The notes under the pieces: model-generated
Seen by the model: the letters and a program-made list of their open reading frames with translations, nothing else
The model's database searches: none
What the model was told of the DNA's origin: nothing
Program-made: the position numbers and the translations under genes
Origin: Prosapia bicincta
Taxonomy: Eukaryota > Arthropoda > Insecta > Hemiptera > Cercopidae
Assembly: GCA_036971475.1 (NCBI GenBank)
Contig: JBAIZL010000001.1
Location: forward strand, 112,183,850-112,247,849
DNA: 64,000 nt
Direction: 5' to 3'
Shown here: piece by piece, positions 50,580-61,800 of the stretch
Position numbering within the stretch: the first letter of the stretch is position 1
Layout of the letters: the number at the start of each line of letters is the position of its first letter

Positions 50580-53500
50580 TGTGCTAAAGTCGATCCAGTA
50601 AAAAGAAATTGGATTCTTATTGTTTTTTTAAAATCTTTGTATTTGTAACAATATTAGAAAATTAAAACTAGTCCTAAATGTCCGGTTACAAATTTTAAAC
50701 ATTAGAATGTAAGTTTAGTATCTTAAAATAATATATAAATAATTGTTTCGGAACATCACAGTAATCTTTTTGTAATTTTCCGATACTAACACAATGGTAA
50801 AGGCTATCTTTAGCTGTATTATGTGCATAAAATTTGTACTACAATACTAACATATATTCTTTTGAAAAATACTAATTTTATCCTATTGTTAATAGATTAT
50901 TTGAATAGAAATTACATCTAACGGAAACGTTTAGCTCTATAAGTGGTACATAAAGCTTGTGATTTGATGCGGAAAAGTTTAGCAGATATTCTTTACAACA
51001 AGAAACTGACGACGAAAAGCTAACTAGATATTTCCCTCACGTAACCTTCTTCCTGCGTAATCCTCTCTAGGAGGAGATGAGACAAAAACAATTTTACTTG
51101 CTCCTTTCTGAAACACTCCATTTGGTAGTCAAAACCATTTCAAGAGTTTTAAACTTGTTTTACATTTTTTTCAGCACAGGCTAAAACACTTATTTATTTT
51201 AAAAATTTCAAAGCTAATAGAACAAATATATTAAATGACTAATCTACAATAAAACCTTTTATTCAAAATTATCAAAATAATTAGAACTCTTCAAAAGAAC
51301 TATGACAACATTCTCGTTTATTATGAAAATTCCAATGAGTTTACAACGATGCCTTTATCACTGTAACTACAATATAATTATATAGTAGATAACAAAATGT
51401 CTATAAATGAATATAAAACTAAATGTCGGCCTCACAATCGTACCACGTGACCGCTCTCCATGTCAATCGTAGCAAAGTTTGTCTAAACGTTACATTTTCC
51501 TTGCAATAATTTTGAATGTTATTCTGATTCTACCTTCAACTCAAATTGAACTTTATTTGATGTATTCATATTTTCTCATCGCAATAGAATTTATTTATTT
51601 ACCTAACAATGTGAAAAATAGTTTGAACTTCATATTCACAGGTACCATACTGCAATAATGATACATAGAAAACGGTGATTTTCTAAATTCTATTATCTTT
51701 TTTCCCACAAAACTAGAGGAAAGGGAACATATTAAAGCAAGTCTGGAATCATGGGAAAGAGGTGTAAGTCCCGACATCAATCAATTTAATTAAATTCCAT
51801 GTTTTTCTGTCATATATTGACCAGTAAACTGTTACATTAACATATAGATAAATTATTTATTTCTTTATTTTTTATTTAAATTTAATAATTAATAGTAATA
51901 ATAAAATTGAATTTTATTCTTGTGCAGATGAAAATTCCAACCGCTTTGAAGATCTACGATATCATATATACTATCTATTCTATTCTTATAATTTATTAAA
52001 AAATGTTATTGTGAATTGAAGATATATTTTATTTGTTCTTAAACAAAAATATTTATATTGCTTCAAATATTTTTTATGGGGAGGGGGCTAAACAATTTAG
52101 AGGGTTACTTTGCAATACATAAATACTATAATTAAACGCTCTTTAGATAGTTTTTCAGTGTGATGTGTATGAGGAATTCTAGAAGTGTTTTTTATATTTT
52201 TCAAATACCTACCAAGTCATACGTTTCATAAATCATAGCTATTATCAGCTATCATTTTTAAAATAACGATTATTTTAAATTCTCTCACATATGTTTATAT
52301 GATGAATGAAGCAATCAAGTGATATATACCGATCTCCTTAAAATCAGTTTATCCGTTAAAATGTTAAAAATTATGTATTGGAAATTAGTTGTGTGTGATC
52401 GGATAATAAAATGGAATATTTATGTGAATATTAGTCGTAAAATCTAAGCTACTTCAATTTAAACAAATATAATTTTCATTTTGTTAAAAAAAAAGAAATT
52501 ATTTTCAGCCTTATATTACAAATTTTTTCGAACTTAATCGTTAAGATTGCTAAAAATATTATGATTGTAACTTTGTTTAGTTTATTCATTTCTGGTGCAT
52601 TAACATGCGGTTGTACTTTGTAACATTTCCGTAGCAACGTTTAACACTATGTAATGGTCACAGTGTTTCTTTACTGTATGTCGGAAAATATTCAATAAAA
52701 ATATATATTTCAAATCAAATTCCCTCGAAGAATATTCTGGAATGATAGACACATCCATGACAATACAAAGTCGTACTTCTACAATTTTTATTAAAAATTA
52801 TTATTATTTTCAATTTTAGTTTTTTACTATTATTTCAACAAGTATATCTTTTTGAGAGTCTAAATGTTTTAGTCTCATTATTTAGGAATCAATATCCTCT
52901 GCGACTGCATGTTTTATGGAAAATTTACTGTTTTAAATTCAAATTTGTTTCCGTTTATCATGTAAATAATATACCTTTCATTGAAGTTAGTTTTTTCATA
53001 AAGTAATTCATTTTATAATTGCTAGATGTATCCAATTTAAAATTCATATAATATAAAGCATATAAATCCTTAGGATTTCATGTATAACTTATAAATTATT
53101 CATAATTTCTTTAATAACACGTTGATAAAAATAGGGAAGTCATATCTTTGATGTGCGTGCACATGAAGCCAAAATTCATTTTATCGTCGTGTTTGATAAA
53201 TACGACGACATGGGTTTAAGCCCTGTCAAGTAAACACAGTAGAAATAAGATTTATCAAACATGTTTAGTCACCATATTATTACATGTACTCTTTCTTTCT
53301 CTCTGTCTGCACATCATTTAGTTAAAATATAATTATTTTGTACTTACAGTTATGTCTCTAAAATTATAAGAAGATATACGGTAGCGCTATTGGTATATCA
53401 GCTGTAAATTTTGGTAAATAGGCTGAGAGGATAAGATTAAAATGTTTATTCTAGTAATTTTCTAAATATTTTGTTTAGATAAAAATTTTTAAAACTATAT

Positions 53501-54626
53501 TTTAGGAAAATATTGATGTATAAATTATAAAGGATAAAATGTTATGAGACTATATACATTGTTAAACTAGGCTATTAGTTATATTAATCATACTTTATAT
53601 AAATATATATATATATATATATATACATACTGGATGCAAAATACCACGTGTTTTTAATATAATAAAAGTATGGAAAAAGGTACAATTTTTCCAAAGTTTT
53701 AATTGTTTTGAAATAGTTGGTGTTTGGTTTAAAACTACATAGGTCACTTCAATAACTCATTTCACTCTGGAAGAGTTTAATTTAGACAATTTTCATAACG
53801 AATTGTTTATTTTTGTAATATCTGAATAGTTGTACATTAAATAAATCTAATATTTGAAATACAAAAAATGCTACAAATAAATTTATTGTTCAAATTATAA
53901 AACAAATTGTTTTTAACAATACCTGGTATAATGTTGTCTAAGACAATTTAAGAAAATTTCAGAATTCCTACGATCATCGCTTCTAAGAAAAACAGTGTGA
54001 TAATTTACGATAAGAATAAATAACGTGTGCAATTGCTCCAACTTGAGTTTATTTTTTCTATTCGTACACGTTTATTACAAGTTTATTCATGATAAATTCT
54101 ACATGATTCTATAGGGCTGTAAAACTGTATTTGAGCAATTTAAACTGTAAAAGTAATTTATATGCAACAGTTGTAACATGGAATTACTAGGGATTATTAT
54201 TATGCATTATATACAGTAATTGCAAATAATAAAATTTAACTCAGCTTTTTAGCTTACGGTTTTTTAGCTTACAGTATTTAATAGTTAACGGGGAATTATC
54301 TAAAGGAATGAAATAAACTAGTATGGTATTAGGACAACAGTTTAGTAGATGCTGTATTTGTGTTACATATATGATGAAAAACATTTTCTTTTATAAATTG
54401 AATAACTATGTACATATCTTCATAGATTTGAGCAGCAAACGCTCAAAGAGATTGGATTTGTCAATATAAGACTAATTTAGTACCTACATACTAATAGCTA
54501 AGAGGCACTGTGTTTACACTTACATTTAGAACGTTTTGCCTTATTTTCAGGATTTCCACTGAAGGAGGAAGGGAAAGGAAGAGAAAGAGAAAGGAATAGA
54601 TAATGGAAAAAGAGAAAGTTAATCTG
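50580..54626. other. Anonymous AT-rich sequence
   Basis: No supported gene; the minus frame at 51595-51780 is not recognisable. A (TA)n patch occurs at 53599-53625. Confidence 0.5.
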
Positions 54627-54669
54627 TTTGTGTGTGTGTGTGTGTGTGTGTGAGAGAGTGGTATAATAA

Positions 54670-54720
<51 letters not shown>
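54627..54720. repeat. (TG)n followed by (TA)n
   Basis: About 12 TG units (54627-54651), a short spacer, then about 23 TA units (54674-54720) ending at the left end of a palindromic element. Confidence 0.95.
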
Positions 54721-54723
<3 letters not shown>

Positions 54724-54795
54724 CAAAATGTATTCTTGTGTATTAATAAAGAACTAAGTCAAAATACAAATACAAGAGTTATAATTGAATTTACA

Positions 54796-54840
54796 ATTCA
54801 AAGCTTTTCGTTGGCTACCAGTACCAACATCATCAGGAAT
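54796..54840 (-). ncRNA. Hammerhead-ribozyme-like motif, best-preserved copy
   Basis: On the minus strand the order is ATTC (stem I), CTGATGA (core), one extra T, GTTGG with a 9-base loop and CCAAC (stem II), GAA (core), AAGCTT (self-complementary short stem III), T at the cleavage-site position, GAAT (closing stem I). All conserved core positions of a hammerhead are present, including the A-T pair that opens stem III and a non-G cleavage base. Departures: the extra T next to stem II and a stem III without a proper loop. Known: Penelope-like elements are reported to encode hammerheads with very short stem III that may act as dimers. Activity is not shown. Confidence 0.45.
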
Positions 54841-54867
54841 ATTAAACAATTCAAACAATTGTTTAAT

Positions 54868-54912
54868 ATTCCTGATGATGTTGGTACTGTTAGCCAACGA
54901 AAAGCATTGGAT
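54868..54912 (+). ncRNA. Hammerhead-like motif, second copy (degenerate)
   Basis: Opposite arm of the palindrome. ATTC, CTGATGA, extra T, GTTGG/CCAAC and GAA are intact. Stem III is AAGCAT instead of AAGCTT, and the closing strand is GGAT instead of GAAT, so stems III and I are both weakened. Probably inactive. Confidence 0.35.
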
Positions 54913-54957
54913 TGCAAAATTCAATTACAATTCTTTTATTTGTATTTTGACTTAGTT

Positions 54958-54960
<3 letters not shown>

Positions 54961-55033
<73 letters not shown>

Positions 55034-55072
55034 CAATTATAATTCTTGTAGTTGTATTTTGAGTTAGTTCTT

Positions 55073-55151
<79 letters not shown>
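54961..55151. repeat. Compound (TA)n, element fragment, (CA)n, (TA)n tract
   Basis: TA at 54961-55030. A 43-base fragment of the terminal repeat (55031-55073, GTAGTTGTATTTTGAGTTAG variant) then leads into CA at 55075-55110 and TA at 55110-55151. Confidence 0.9.
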
Positions 55152-55152
<1 letters not shown>

Positions 55153-55155
<3 letters not shown>

Positions 55156-55283
55156 AAAGAACTAAATCAAAATACAAATACAAGAATTATAATTGAATTT
55201 ATTTATTTATAAATTCAAAATTAATTCTTGTATTTGTATTTATTTGTACTTATTTCTTTATTAATACACAAGAATACATATTG

Positions 55284-55289
<6 letters not shown>
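55153..55289. mobile_element. Second, decayed inverted copy of the Penelope-like end
   Basis: Left segment (55153-55200) reads AAAGAACTAAATCAAAATAC onward; right segment (55210-55289, inverted) ends at CTTATTTCTTTATTAATACA and the outer GCGAT. The arms lack the inner half that carries the hammerhead-like motif and have diverged by a short insertion, so folding is weaker than in the 54.75-54.96 kb palindrome. Confidence 0.7.

Positions 55290-55332
<43 letters not shown>
55289..55332. repeat. (TA)n microsatellite
   Basis: About 22 TA units closing the palindrome cluster on the right. Confidence 0.95.
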
Positions 55333-55335
<3 letters not shown>

Positions 55336-55961
55336 TGTAGTTTTTTTTAACTTTTCGTTTACCATTATTATATTACCATGCTCAAGTTTAGTTACCGTTT
55401 ATTTATAATAAACATACAAAACAAATCTTCTCGGAGAAACAAGGTTTAAATAACTATTGGAATTTTCAATTTAATAATTATTTGTTTCATAATAACCTTT
55501 AATAGTGACAGAGTCTGTACTTCCACTATTGTATGGAATTCTAACTAGTTAAAATAAAATAATACACTGATGGTTGACCAATTCCAGTTTGCTATTTTAA
55601 AAAATTGTGTAACAACCGCAACTGCAAAATGATTACAAAAGATTGAATCTCACATACACAATAGTTACCTAGCTGAACTTAAGACTTATCTAGTTTTTAA
55701 AGGATGAAACAATCTAGATATTTATATTTTGCGGTGTTTATGAAGCTATTGTAATCTGGATGATGCATAAATGAAAATTTAACAATGAGTTATTGATAAG
55801 AATATCAACATGAATATTTAACATGTTTAAAAAAATGTTTTGCGGGGTTACTGGAAGGTCATTACTTATTTAAATAAATAGAATCTATGTGTTTACATAA
55901 AAATAATGTATATAATTGTTATATATGTGTCTCAGTGAACGTGCGTAGTTGTACTTGGACT
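55333..55961. other. Anonymous AT-rich sequence
   Basis: No open frame of note, no ordered repeat. Confidence 0.5.
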
Positions 55962-56349
55962 TCACTCTCTGAGGTTGGGATGATGGTTACCTTGCACTCG
56001 CCTTCTAGCTCGCTGCATCTCGAAGATAGGTAGGTAGTTCTTTGACTCGCTTCTCTTCACTGCACTTTCCTCACACTTAACCTCACTTTTCTTTTGCCTA
56101 ATTAATTTCCTTAATCCTCTTTTAATAACTTTACTTAATGATTAAAAAGAATTTTATCCCCTTCGTACTAAAATGACCTACCACGTCATTTTCTTCAACC
56201 AAGTCCCTTACCTCGCGTTTTTGTCGTTCCTCTTGCACTAAAGTCCTATTCCCCCATCTGGAAATTTTTAACCCATCACAAAACGCTTTTTCAAGTACAA
56301 TCAATACAATGTCATCTGCAACGTCTACGTTAAAAATGTGTACCGACAC
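55962..56349 (-). pseudogene. Unidentified decayed coding region, two frames
   Basis: On the minus strand a frame from about 56349 to 56131 includes LEKAFCDGLKISRWGNRTL and a charged stretch ending FSTKGIKF. Just after its stop, a second frame (about 56110 to 55962) continues with KKSEVKCEESAVKRSES and EMQRARRRVQGNHHPNL before TGA at 55962-55964. GC content is clearly above the surroundings. One frameshift near 56130 would join the two. The family is not recognised; a transposon-encoded protein is the likeliest origin, with a host exon as the alternative. Confidence 0.35.
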
Positions 56350-56810
<461 letters not shown>

Positions 56811-56929
56811 CATATACACAATATATAAATTCAAATGAAGAATTATTATTTAAAACGCAACTTTTAGTCTTTAAAAAGTCTGTCTTGAAATAAACTAAAA
56901 TTTCAAAAGTGATAAAACTCAATGTATGG

Positions 56930-56965
56930 AGAGAAAAAGAGAGAGAGTGAGAAAGAGAGAGAGAG
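56930..56965. repeat. (GA)n purine tract
   Basis: GAGAGAAAAAGAGAGAGAGT and similar, about 36 bases. Confidence 0.85.
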
Positions 56966-57261
56966 TTTCCTATGGGAATACTAATTTGTTGCTCAATTCT
57001 AATTGCATCCTAATTAGCTCATCCATATGTTGGATACAATTAGCATTGCGTCTGCTAGCTCCTTATCGGATAATAACCCTCTGAGGGGTAACAAAAGAGG
57101 GTGGAGGAGGGACTGATTGGTAAGTTGCAATCTCCACAATCGATGTTCCAAACTTATACCTGTTGGATATTATTAGTATGTCCCACCATACATTACTGTA
57201 TACAAAACAATGTTATACTGCCATATAAACTTCAACTATTTGCCGGAACGTTTATACTTAC

Positions 57262-57456
57262 AGAGTAAGTAAAAAACTGTAATGCTATGTAGAGCATTTT
57301 GTAATAACTGTTTTGTAGAAGCATCCTCCAAATTTGAAGCAAATATTGAAGTGAAGTTCCATCATTCAAAGTGTCCCGGTCGGAACGAATACGACCGGTA
57401 TTAAAATTATCGACAAATCCATCGGTAAAATATAAAGGAATCCCATTTTTTAACAT
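57262..57456 (-). other. Exon-like open frame ending at a strong splice donor
   Basis: Minus-strand frame from ATG at 57454-57456 through balanced, protein-like sequence (YFTDGFVDNFNTGRI, SLQYLLQIWRMLLQNSYY) to TCT at 57262. It is followed immediately by GTAAGTATAAA, a near-ideal 5' splice site. The frame itself runs on only ten codons into the presumed intron. No acceptor-like AG lies just upstream, so it would be a first coding exon. I do not recognise the protein and found no matching downstream exon. A chance frame remains possible. Confidence 0.3.
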
Positions 57457-57886
57457 TTATTATTTTATATATTTTTCCCATATAAACATAAGATATGTTA
57501 TATATTTAACATGGGTTAAAATATTATATGTTATGTTCCATTGCTTTATTTATGTTCTATGTTGTTATGGAATTACTGACGATGATGACGACATAATGTC
57601 ATTTAAACGCGTTTGATATTAAGGTTTTATAATCGTGAGTTACATATATATCTGGTATTTATAACCTACGCCAACTCGAATAGTGTTTATGTTTAACATA
57701 GTTTTGTTATGTATGAAAAGTAGGATTTTATTTGGTTAAAAAAATATGATTTATTAAATATATTTCATCGTATATTTTCTTTTACTTCTGTGAGAGTATT
57801 AGGCTGATTAGGTGCTTAAACACAAAGCGGAAAATGAAAAGTACAAGAAGCATTGTATTGCTGAGAGTTGTATAATAGCAATTTAA

Positions 57887-57887
<1 letters not shown>

Positions 57888-57960
<73 letters not shown>
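57888..57960. repeat. (CA)n then (TA)n left of a foldback
   Basis: Six CA units followed by about 30 TA units ending TAGATAGA at the left arm of the 57962-58290 inverted repeat. Confidence 0.95.
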
Positions 57961-57961
<1 letters not shown>

Positions 57962-58290
57962 TAGATTTTTTGGATTAGGAGACTGACAGACTTACCTTGG
58001 TAAGAGTCCACTCTGTAGTCTTGAAATAGAAACACATAAAAGCACTTAACAATGATATATTTCAACCACACAGTGGTCTTTGTCAATCGAAGAAAAAACA
58101 CAAAACGAAATATGAGAGAATGAAATAAAATAATTATAAATTGTCTTTTTGTGTTTTCTCTTCGATTGACAAAGACCACTGTGTGGTTGAAATATACCAT
58201 TGTTAAGTGCTTTTATGTGTTTCTATTTCAAGACTACAGAGTGGACTCTTACCAAGGTAAGTCTGTCAGTCTCCTAGTCCAAAAAATCTA
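57962..58290. mobile_element. Foldback element with 144-bp arms
   Basis: Left arm 57962-58105 and right arm 58147-58290 are reverse complements with about three mismatches, around a 41-base loop. TA tracts flank both sides. The right arm contains ATTGACAAAGACCACTGTG then TGGTTGAAATATA. This is a stem (GACCAC/GTGGTT) followed by GAAA-type bases and preceded by TTGACAA, resembling a decayed hammerhead-like or Penelope-type terminal hairpin. No protein is encoded; the frame at 57883-58200 is an artefact. Confidence 0.85.
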
Positions 58291-58316
58291 AATAATCTTT
58301 ACCAACCAAAACTAAC

Positions 58317-58319
<3 letters not shown>

Positions 58320-58412
<93 letters not shown>
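58320..58412. repeat. (TA)n followed by (GATA)n
   Basis: About 19 TA units, then about 13 GATA units (58358-58411). Confidence 0.97.
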
Positions 58413-58414
<2 letters not shown>

Positions 58415-58459
58415 TAAAATATACATACATATATCCAGCATTTTTTTACTAACCGATTA

Positions 58460-58732
58460 TCACAATTCAAACGCCATTGTTTTGGTTTTCGGTTGTTCTT
58501 CTTCTTGTAGGCCCTACATCTCTTCTGTTCATAGCTTTTCTAATATCATTACATAATAATTCTTTAGTCTTCCTCTCCTTCTTGGGATCCATTTCCAAGA
58601 ATTTAATGGTAATTTATCATCCGTCATTCTTCTCACATGTTCGTTCTAGAAAAGCTATTTGCTTTCTATGACGTCTCTAAGTGATGTATCTACATTCATT
58701 ATTTCTTTGGTTATGTCTGCTCTTATTTGATC
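58460..58732 (-). pseudogene. C-terminal tail of a LINE endonuclease-reverse transcriptase, decayed
   Basis: Minus strand. DITKEIMNVDTSLRDVIESK (about 58717-58658) is followed, after two in-frame stops, by NEHVRRMTDDKLPL (about 58648-58607) and WIPRRRGRLKNYYVM. This order, a short helix, then GHV-RRM-like motif, then an Arg-rich WxPxGRRRRGRP-like segment, is the typical end of ORF2 in many insect LINEs. At least four stops and changed key residues (for example YGH read as NEH) show decay. RT and endonuclease are absent, so this is a 5'-truncated copy. Clade not determined. Confidence 0.7.
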
Positions 58733-61501
58733 CTACAATGTACTTTTTTGTATCTAGTTTAATAAATCCCTAATATTCCTAATAAACATTAGACAATATA
58801 GTTTTTATTATTCTTTTCCGTGTTAATTAGTATAATTTTTACTAAAAATTGTTATACAATTTGGTAACTAAATTTCAGGATCCATGGGTAACTTAGAAGT
58901 AACATTCTAAAGTAATTTATTCTGGGCAATAAAACAATACAACTGTATACAAGTCAAAATATTCATGGAAATGTCGACACGATATGTATTATTTATTGTT
59001 AACAATAAATACTGTAGTTCTGTTTTTTTTATTTTATATTTTATTCTGCAATACATATTCTATTATTGATTGTTACAAACGTTTATAATGAAAAAAAGAC
59101 AAACTCAGCCCGTGTTCTATGACAATGATAATTGTAGCATTCAATAAAATATGTTTCTGCTAAAATAAATTCCAAGATATTCGTCATTTCCTGTCCGGTT
59201 TCGCGCTAAATCTTAGAATATGCTTCTTTAGAAGAGCATTTGGTAAAAATAAGAATGGTTTGGTGTTATTTTAGTACGTTTATTCCTAAGATAATGTTAA
59301 AAGTTTATAAAGCATACATTTATATCAAGTGTTTAAAATCTACTCTATATATATTACTTTATCTGTTATTGTTATTTAAAATATTTACAATAACGATATG
59401 GATTGTTAGAAAATATTTCGCAAGTAGAGTTTTTGTTTTGAACAAAAGTTGATTATTGAGAGCACTTGCGTTAGGGAACAAAACAATCCATATTCCATGA
59501 AAAGCCAGGCAAATATTTTAAATAGTATTAGCTTAGAAAACTATTTCTACAGTTTTAACTCGACGTATAAAGTCAAAACTATTTACAAAATGCAATAAAA
59601 AAACATTGTAACATCAGTTTTTTTCTTGTAAAAACAATTTATTCAATTAAAATTAAAAATACTTTATTTTTTGTTTGATTACTAAAAATTCTTTTAGTAC
59701 CAAAATATGATCTGCACAACTTTTACGTTGTATCAACTGAAACTGAGTGTTTTTTTTACACATTTAATCGTTATAGGTTTCACACATACAATTTAAACAA
59801 TTTTATTTTCTGATACATTAAGTAATCTGGGTTTAACGGTTGTTGGGAGTTTAAATCCGTTTTTATGTTGGAAACTTTACAACGTTGCCCGAGAACCTCA
59901 GAATTTAAGTTTTATATTAGAACACGGTTATTTTATTGTGTGAATTTTAAATATCAATGTAAAACACGTCAGGTGTAACAATTAATGATTTAACAAATCA
60001 ATTTAAAAAAAGACTAAACCAGCTTTTAGTTTTAGAAAATCAGAATGAGTTATTTTTGACTGACGTTACAAAGCAGACCTTTTTACTTTATCGCATTCAT
60101 TTAAATGCTTTATTTAAATAAAGTGAGAAAAATTATATGGAATCTGTGATCGCAAACTATAATTTAAATATTGCAATTTAAATTCTACTGTAGGCAAGTC
60201 TAACATACTAAATTTGTTTATTGTTTTTGATAAATAGTAACTAAAAGTAAAAATATATGATTTTGTCTACGTAAATATAATAATGGTGAAATGTATTGTT
60301 GATATTATACTATACTGTAAATATTTTGTTTATATTTCAACTGTGTCAACGCTAAATTTAAATTTAGAATCGATTTTATGTAATCCTATAAGTTAGATAC
60401 CTATGGGTAGAAGGTGTTTTCATTATCTACATAAATCATATTTTAACCGTTCATCCTTTATAAAAAATGTAGTTTCAAAGAGAAAATAGTAATTTCTCAA
60501 GTAACATTTAGTGTTGTATAAAACAAAGTAAGGATTTGTTGGTACTTTTATATTCAATACCGAAGTAATATTGTTTCCTAGATTTTAATATGTACAGCGA
60601 TCCCTTTTCAAGAGGTTCCCTTTTTCAGATGTGGAATGATAAACGACCGCGTTACGTCCGGTAATAAATCGCGTAGGCGCAGTGAACTGTGAAACGCCAA
60701 AGGTGTAAAGAGAAGCAGCTAATGACCGTCTTCTGTCTTGATAAATTTACTGTGAGCGCGGCTGAAGAAAGCTAATATAAAATTGAGTTCGGCTGATTTT
60801 CCCTGAATATGTTTGGTGGTAATTATATTTTATAGTAAACAAATTCTATGTAAATCAAGTTTTGCATACAAAATCTCTACGGCTATTAACCTTCTGCTAT
60901 AAACTTGTTTCTTAGAGCTAAGAACAAGATTCGCATATACAGAAATTGTAATTGTTAATTTAAATGCAACGTTATGTAAAAGTCATTGCACCTTATTATG
61001 ACTACGCTGTGACATTTTGCAAACATAAGCCTAGCACACGTTCAGGTGACCATATTTCGGAAGGGAAAAGTATGTACATAACACTATATTTTCACGAAAG
61101 TTATATTTTCACTGTAACTATGACATTTTTCTTTTGAGAATGATTCTTGTAAAAATTACTTTTTAAATCTTAAACCTTATACTTACTAAACCTTTACGAT
61201 GTCTGGTGATATTACGATCTTGGTTAATAACATCTATCATAGAAACATATAATAAACACTGTATAATTACACGAATAAACAATTTCTGAAATAACAACTA
61301 CTGTAGATTTTTTTTTGCAATTGGTCAGAACACAACTTATTTCATAACAAGCAAAAGACAACTGACCTACGTTTTAAATGTAAAGAGTGTAATTTGTTAA
61401 CAAGATAATTATTCCTGTATTTTACAGTTCTTTTTAATAATAATTTATACTATAAAAACATTTCACTACATTTAAATATATGTGTGTATATACAGTAAAC
61501 G
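58733..61501. other. Anonymous AT-rich sequence with one CpG-richer patch
   Basis: No supported gene. A patch at about 60610-60800 is richer in CpG (ACCGCGTTACGTCCGG, AATCGCGTAGGCGCAGTG) and ends with a TATAAAA-like box near 60777. A promoter is possible but unsupported by any following exon. Confidence 0.4.
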
Positions 61502-61528
61502 AACACACACTCACACACACACACACAC

Positions 61529-61595
<67 letters not shown>
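61502..61595. repeat. (CA)n then (TA)n
   Basis: About 14 CA units, then about 31 TA units ending at the outer end of the Penelope-like terminal repeat. Confidence 0.95.
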
Positions 61596-61599
<4 letters not shown>

Positions 61600-61674
61600 T
61601 CGCAATAGGTATTCTTGTGTATTATTAAAGAACTAAATCAAAATACAAATACAAGAATTATAATTGAATTTACA

Positions 61675-61719
61675 ATTCAAAGCTATTCGTTGGCTAACAG
61701 TACCAACATCATCAGGAAT
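61675..61719 (-). ncRNA. Hammerhead-like motif, third copy (degenerate)
   Basis: Same order as at 54796-54840: ATTC, CTGATGA, extra T, GTTGG/CCAAC, GAA. Here stem III reads TAGCTT, so the A of the first stem III pair is lost. It lies in sense orientation downstream of the GIY-YIG remnant, as reported for hammerheads of Penelope-like elements. Probably inactive. Confidence 0.35.
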
Positions 61720-61800
61720 ATTAAACAATTAAAATTAACATATGTGCAAATTAGATCAAATAAACAGCTATGCCAAACCAATTACAATATTGTTAAGCTT

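Larger units (their letters stand above)
54721..54960. mobile_element. Palindromic double copy of the Penelope-like terminal repeat
   Basis: Left arm 54748-54851 and right arm 54857-54960 are reverse complements over 104 bases with few mismatches, around a 5-base centre (54852-54856). The left side extends outward by TATTCTTGTGTATTAA, so its end is longer than the right. The same sequence, in single copy, follows a GIY-YIG endonuclease remnant at 61597-61735, which identifies it as the 3' terminal region of a Penelope-like element. TA tracts lie on both sides. Known: Penelope-like elements often carry partial copies in inverted orientation. The frame at 54736-55062 is an artefact. Confidence 0.8.
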
